From JAZLFH01 sp045615705 (lineage in GTDB: Bacteria; Bacillota; Clostridia; UMGS1883): DNA of 7,870 nt. The notes under the pieces are model-generated. The model was not told the DNA's origin. It worked only from the letters and a program-made list of their open reading frames with translations, and ran no database searches. The stretch covers positions 1 to 7,870 of the forward strand of contig JAZLFH010000005.1 of the NCBI GenBank assembly GCA_045615705.1. The letters are read 5' to 3'. Position numbers and translations under genes: made by a program. This document shows positions 5,441-7,870 of this stretch, piece by piece. Every line of letters starts with the position of its first letter. The first letter of the stretch is position 1.

Positions 5441-5480
5441 AAGGACTGCAATGTTTTATCGAATTTTGCAGTCCTTTTTT
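5441..5480 (+). terminator. Intrinsic terminator inside the operon, between khpA and rimM
   Basis: A perfect 11-bp stem (5441-5451 with 5466-5476) has a 14-base loop and runs directly into T6 (5475-5480). The rimM binding site GAGGT begins at the next base (5481), leaving no room for a promoter downstream. It probably acts as a partial terminator or attenuator, lowering rimM-trmD expression relative to rpsP and khpA, or as an mRNA 3'-end stabiliser. Confidence 0.85.
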
Positions 5481-5490
5481 GAGGTATGGT

Positions 5491-5988
5491 ATGATTCCTG
5501 TTATTAAAATTGTAAATACGCACGGTGTAAGAGGCGAAGTAAAGGCACTTTTTTACACAGATACCACAGACTTTTTCAAAAAGGTAAAAAACCTTTATGA
5601 CAAAAACGGCGTGTGTTATGTTGTGTCAAGTGCCAGAGAACATAAGGGTGCGGTTATCATTAAATTTGCATCTGTCGATACCGTGGAAGATGCTCAAAAA
5701 TTGAGAAATCAAGAACTTTTTGCAAAAAAAGAGGACTTCCCCGCTCTTCCCGAGGGAAGATTTTATGTCGGCGATTTAAAAGGACTTTCGGTATTTTTGG
5801 AATCGGGCGAAAAGGTCGGAGTCGTAACCGATGTGTATTCGCTCGGCAACGACATTTTTGAGATTGAAAAAGAAAACGGGAAAAAAGTTCTCGTTCCCTT
5901 TGTTGAAAGTTTTGTAAAAGAAGTTTGTTTACAAGAAAAAAGGCTTGTTATTTCGCCTATCGGAGGACTTTTGGACAATGAAATTTAG
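5491..5988 (+). CDS. rimM: Ribosome maturation factor RimM
   Basis: This 165-residue protein binds S19 and helps mature the 3' (head) domain of 16S rRNA in the 30S subunit. The N-terminal RimM domain (about 1-86) begins PVIKIVNTHGVRGEVKALF with the conserved HGVRGEVK. After the linker, FYVGDLKGLSV (91-101) opens the PRC-barrel C-terminal domain, which contains EKVGVVTDVYSLGNDIFEI and VLVPFVESFVKEV. I choose ATG 5491, five bases after GAGGT (5481-5485). The in-frame TTG at 5479 is part of the preceding terminator's T-run and has no binding site. Its end overlaps trmD by 11 bases, the usual close pairing of these two genes. Confidence 0.96.
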   Translation: MIPVIKIVNTHGVRGEVKALFYTDTTDFFKKVKNLYDKNGVCYVVSSAREHKGAVIIKFASVDTVEDAQKLRNQELFAKKEDFPALPEGRFYVGDLKGLSVFLESGEKVGVVTDVYSLGNDIFEIEKENGKKVLVPFVESFVKEVCLQEKRLVISPIGGLLDNEI

Positions 5989-6694
5989 TGTACTTACACT
6001 TTTCCCCGAAATGATGGAAGCGGTGCTTGGCGAAAGCATTATCGGCAGAAGCGTTGAGGGCGGAATTATAGAAACTGAATTTATTAATATCCGTGATTTT
6101 ACTTTGGATAAGCACAAAAGAGTAGATGACTACCCTTACGGAGCAGGCGGCGGCATGGTGATGCGGGCACAGCCTGTTTATGATGCCTTTAAGAGCATAG
6201 AAGGACATGAAAACGCAAAATTTATTTATATGAGCCCGCAGGGAAAAGTTTTTAATCAGGATATGGCAAAAGAACTCTCAAAAAATGAGCATATCATAAT
6301 TTTATGCGGACATTATGAGGGCGTTGACGAAAGAGTTTTGGAAGAGTTAAACCCGGAAGAAATTTCAATAGGCGATTTTGTGTTAACCGGCGGAGAAATC
6401 CCCGCAATGGCACTGATTGATGCAGTAAGCCGAATGAAAGACGGTGTACTTGACAGCAAAGAAACCATGGAAACAGAAAGCCTTTACGATGGACTTTTGG
6501 AGTATCCGCAGTACACTCGTCCGCCTGAATTTATGGGAAGATGTGTACCCGAGGTGCTTTTGTCGGGACATCATAAAAATATTGAAATTTGGCGAAGACA
6601 AGAGCAACTTAAAAGGACAAAGGAAAAACGCCCGGACTTGCTTGAAAAGGCAATTTTAACGGAGCAGGACAAAAAATTTTTAGAAAATCTGTAA
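5978..6694 (+). CDS. trmD: tRNA (guanine-37-N1)-methyltransferase TrmD
   Basis: This 238-residue SPOUT enzyme uses S-adenosylmethionine to make m1G37 next to the anticodon of tRNAs such as Pro, Leu and Arg, preventing +1 frameshifts. Visible motifs are the N-terminal KFSVLTLFPEM, PYGAGGG (53-59), SPQGKVFNQ, LCGHYEGVDER (109-119) and SIGDFVLTGGE (130-140) of the trefoil knot, then DGLLEYPQYTRP. R152 and D171 correspond to the catalytic Arg154 and Asp169 of the Haemophilus enzyme. ATG 5978 overlaps the end of rimM; GGAGG at 5962-5966 is 11 bases away, a little long, so coupling to rimM translation is likely. The gene usually next in line, rplS, is absent; a tRNA-Gly gene follows and no separate terminator is seen. 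Confidence 0.97.
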   Translation: MKFSVLTLFPEMMEAVLGESIIGRSVEGGIIETEFINIRDFTLDKHKRVDDYPYGAGGGMVMRAQPVYDAFKSIEGHENAKFIYMSPQGKVFNQDMAKELSKNEHIIILCGHYEGVDERVLEELNPEEISIGDFVLTGGEIPAMALIDAVSRMKDGVLDSKETMETESLYDGLLEYPQYTRPPEFMGRCVPEVLLSGHHKNIEIWRRQEQLKRTKEKRPDLLEKAILTEQDKKFLENL

Positions 6695-6701
6695 AAAAGT
6701 C

Positions 6702-6730
6702 TTTACAAATATAAAAATGCGTGCTATAAT
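6702..6730 (+). promoter_or_regulatory. Sigma-A promoter of tRNA-Gly
   Basis: TTTACA (6702-6707) and a perfect TATAAT (6725-6730) are separated by 17 bases. The tRNA 5' end is at 6746, so the primary transcript needs only a few leader bases removed. It starts 8 bases after the trmD coding region. Confidence 0.92.
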
Positions 6731-6745
6731 CTACTTCGTTGAAAC

Positions 6746-6820
6746 GCGGGAGTGACTCAGTGGTAGAGTGTCACCTTGCCAAGGTGAAAGTCGCGAGTTC
6801 GAATCTCGTCTTCCGCTCCA
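6746..6820 (+). tRNA. tRNA-Gly, anticodon GCC
   Basis: The fold is a cloverleaf. The acceptor GCGGGAG pairs with CTTCCGC (one G·T), the discriminator is T at 6817 and the CCA is encoded (6818-6820). The anticodon stem TCACC/GGTGA encloses TTGCCAA, giving GCC for glycine. The T arm CGAGTTCGAATCTCG is intact. The terminator stem begins on the last A of the CCA. Confidence 0.97.
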
Positions 6821-6851
6821 AAAATCCTCATTCGTAAGAATGAGGATTTTT
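6820..6851 (+). terminator. Terminator of tRNA-Gly (and probably of the trmD operon)
   Basis: A perfect 14-bp stem (6820-6833 with 6838-6851) has GNRA-type loop gtaa and a TTTTT end. It is the left part of the second copy of the palindromic element, so the repeat itself supplies the terminator. Confidence 0.85.
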
Positions 6852-6903
6852 ACTTATTCACTATTCCTTCTTCACTATTACTTAAAAGTTCGCACGAGGC
6901 TCA
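6820..6903 (+). repeat. MITE-like palindromic element, copy 2
   Basis: Bases 6820-6887 match the reverse complement of 2325-2392 with three differences in 68. The right end is decayed: cgcacgaggctc (6891-6902) against the intact terminal repeat cgaacgaggatt. The element starts exactly at the last base of the tRNA-Gly CCA. Confidence 0.7.
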
Positions 6904-6999
6904 AAATCGCTGAGGTGGTTTTGATTGAATTAAAATGTAAAATGTTGAAGAGGACTAATAAATAATCCGACATCCATATTGTCCACGGTTTTTGAAAGT
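6904..6999. other. Unassigned AT-rich stretch, possible rRNA-operon remnant
   Basis: No coding potential is supported. The segment gaggactaataaataatccga (6951-6970 and just after) and the later ttgtccacggtttttgaaag recall the 3' end of 23S rRNA and the spacer that follows it in Clostridia, and the stretch ends in a terminator. The resemblance is from memory and weak; it could equally be ordinary spacer. Confidence 0.22.
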
Positions 7000-7024
7000 A
7001 ACAAGGTTTAACCTTGTTGTTTTT
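7000..7024 (+). terminator. Intrinsic terminator-like hairpin
   Basis: Stem aacaagg (7000-7006) with ccttgtt (7012-7018), loop tttaa, followed by gttttt. No gene ends just before it, so it terminates either read-through from tRNA-Gly or a transcript that has since been lost. Confidence 0.65.
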
Positions 7025-7052
7025 GTTTACACCTTTTTTTTCGACAAAAATA

Positions 7053-7081
7053 TTGACCAAAAATGGTAAGAGTGGTATAAT
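7053..7081 (+). promoter_or_regulatory. Sigma-A promoter of the DUF975 gene
   Basis: TTGACC (7053-7058) and TATAAT (7076-7081) have a 17-base spacer. Transcription should begin near 7088, just before the binding site GGGAGG (7091-7096), giving a leader of roughly 17 bases, as short as that of comM. Confidence 0.9.
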
Positions 7082-7104
7082 TTCAGCAGTGGGAGGCGGT
7101 AAAT

Positions 7105-7680
7105 TTGGATAGAAAAACAATCAAGAAAAACGCAAAAGAACAAATCAAAGGTAGCGTTATAATGGCACTTTTGGCAGTTCTTATTTGTTGTGCGATAGAA
7201 TCGCTGTCGGCGATAGTTCCGGTATTGCCCATTTTGGTTGTGCCGATATTACACCAGGGAATGGTGCTTATCTATATGGACATTCGCGACAAAAAAGGAG
7301 TAAATCTCGGAAAAATATTTGAACCGTTTGAAGATTTCGGAAGAGTTTGGTGTGCGAATTTTTTAACCGGACTGTTTACATTTTTGTGGTCGCTTCTTTT
7401 TGTAATTCCCGGAATTGTGAAATCACTCAGTTATGCAATGACTCCATACATAATCGCAGAAAACCCCGAAATAAAGCCGCTTGACGCAATAAAAGAAAGC
7501 CAAAGAATAATGAAGGGACACAAGTTTGACCTTTTTGTGCTTGGTCTTTCGTTTATCGGTTGGATTGTTTTGGGATGTATCACATTCGGACTTGTGTTTA
7601 TATATGTTAATCCGTATATGGAGGTTTCAATTGTAAACTTTTACGATTCAATAAAAACTCCGAAAGAAGAAATACTTTAA
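7105..7680 (+). CDS. DUF975 family integral membrane protein
   Basis: This is a 191-residue membrane protein with a TTG start eight bases after GGGAGG. A basic amphipathic N terminus (MDRKTIKKNAKEQIKGS) precedes hydrophobic segments at about 18-38, 42-58, 84-105 and 143-167. The Firmicutes DUF975 hallmark is clear: YIIAENPEIKPLDAIKESQ (115-133) followed by MKGHKFDLFVLGLSFIGW. Conserved PG in the third segment (FVIPGIVK, 99-106) also fits. No enzymatic residues are known for the family and its function is unknown. There is no cleavable signal peptide. The gene stands alone with its own strong promoter and terminator. Its C terminus is short and hydrophilic, and it appears complete. Confidence 0.88.
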   Translation: MDRKTIKKNAKEQIKGSVIMALLAVLICCAIESLSAIVPVLPILVVPILHQGMVLIYMDIRDKKGVNLGKIFEPFEDFGRVWCANFLTGLFTFLWSLLFVIPGIVKSLSYAMTPYIIAENPEIKPLDAIKESQRIMKGHKFDLFVLGLSFIGWIVLGCITFGLVFIYVNPYMEVSIVNFYDSIKTPKEEIL

Positions 7681-7690
7681 TAAATAACAA

Positions 7691-7715
7691 AAAAAGGCTC
7701 ATTTGAGCCTTTTTA
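7691..7715 (+). terminator. Intrinsic terminator of the DUF975 gene
   Basis: Stem aaaaaggctc (7691-7700) with gagccttttt (7705-7714), loop attt, 10 bases after the stop codon. Confidence 0.88.
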
Positions 7716-7870
7716 TTTTGCCAAATTAAAAAAGGGGCTGGTGCAAAATGCACAGACCACGCAAAGCAAACAAAAGGCTTAAAACCGCCATTTTGAAATC
7801 ACATAGAAGATAAAATGACATCAAAGTTAAGGTAGAAATTCGTTGTTTGACGAATTTCAGGTTTTAATTG
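7716..7870. other. Right-edge stretch with two small hairpins and a tiny basic ORF
   Basis: No established gene is seen. A short hairpin gtgca/tgcac lies at 7741-7753 and a 9-bp hairpin at 7835-7843 with 7850-7858. An ORF of 21 codons (ATG 7748, stop 7811-7813) would encode a very basic peptide with nine Lys or Arg. It has only a weak GGGG at 7734-7737 upstream. It may be chance, or the border of whatever lies beyond the window. Confidence 0.35.

Noticed and set aside
6768..6965. Plus-strand ORF of 65 codons
   Set aside because: It starts inside tRNA-Gly (the CQGESREFESRLPLQ artefact) and runs through the palindromic repeat.

Overview
The window reads as a low-to-medium GC chromosome segment of a Gram-positive bacterium, most likely a member of the Clostridia. 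The evidence is strong AGGAGG-type ribosome binding sites, two TTG starts, near-consensus sigma-A promoters with 17-base spacers, tRNAs with encoded CCA ends, and the Firmicutes gene order ylxM-ffh-rpsP-khpA-rimM-trmD. Genus and species cannot be read from the sequence.

Layout. Positions 1-118 hold an intergenic block rich in hairpins, followed by tRNA-Pro(CGG) on the minus strand with its own promoter and terminator. Divergent from it is comM/yifB (367-1890, +), a Mg-chelatase-like AAA+ ATPase. Positions 1891-2980 are a small accessory islet on the minus strand. It holds two short genes, a DUF4177-like protein and an S23-type four-helix bundle protein. Each is preceded by a hairpin plus a shared 16-base leader motif, and each is followed by the same 39-bp repeat and a terminator hairpin. 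Upstream of the four-helix gene is a run of seven short hairpins with different stems, and then tRNA-Asn(GTT).

Positions 3156-6694 are a conserved housekeeping operon for protein targeting and translation: YlxM, SRP GTPase Ffh, ribosomal protein S16, RNA-binding KhpA, 16S maturation factor RimM and the tRNA m1G37 methyltransferase TrmD. An intrinsic terminator lies inside the operon between khpA and rimM. The operon runs into tRNA-Gly(GCC), which has its own consensus promoter. The tRNA is followed directly by a second copy of the islet's palindromic repeat and by an unexplained AT-rich stretch ending in a terminator. The window closes with a DUF975 membrane protein gene (TTG start), its terminator, and 155 bases with little recognisable content.

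The housekeeping genes are ordinary. The unusual part is the palindromic-repeat system. Hairpin elements sit 3' of all three tRNA genes, and they also frame the two small accessory genes in a cassette-like way. A MITE-like unit with 15-bp perfect terminal inverted repeats occurs at two loci in opposite orientations.
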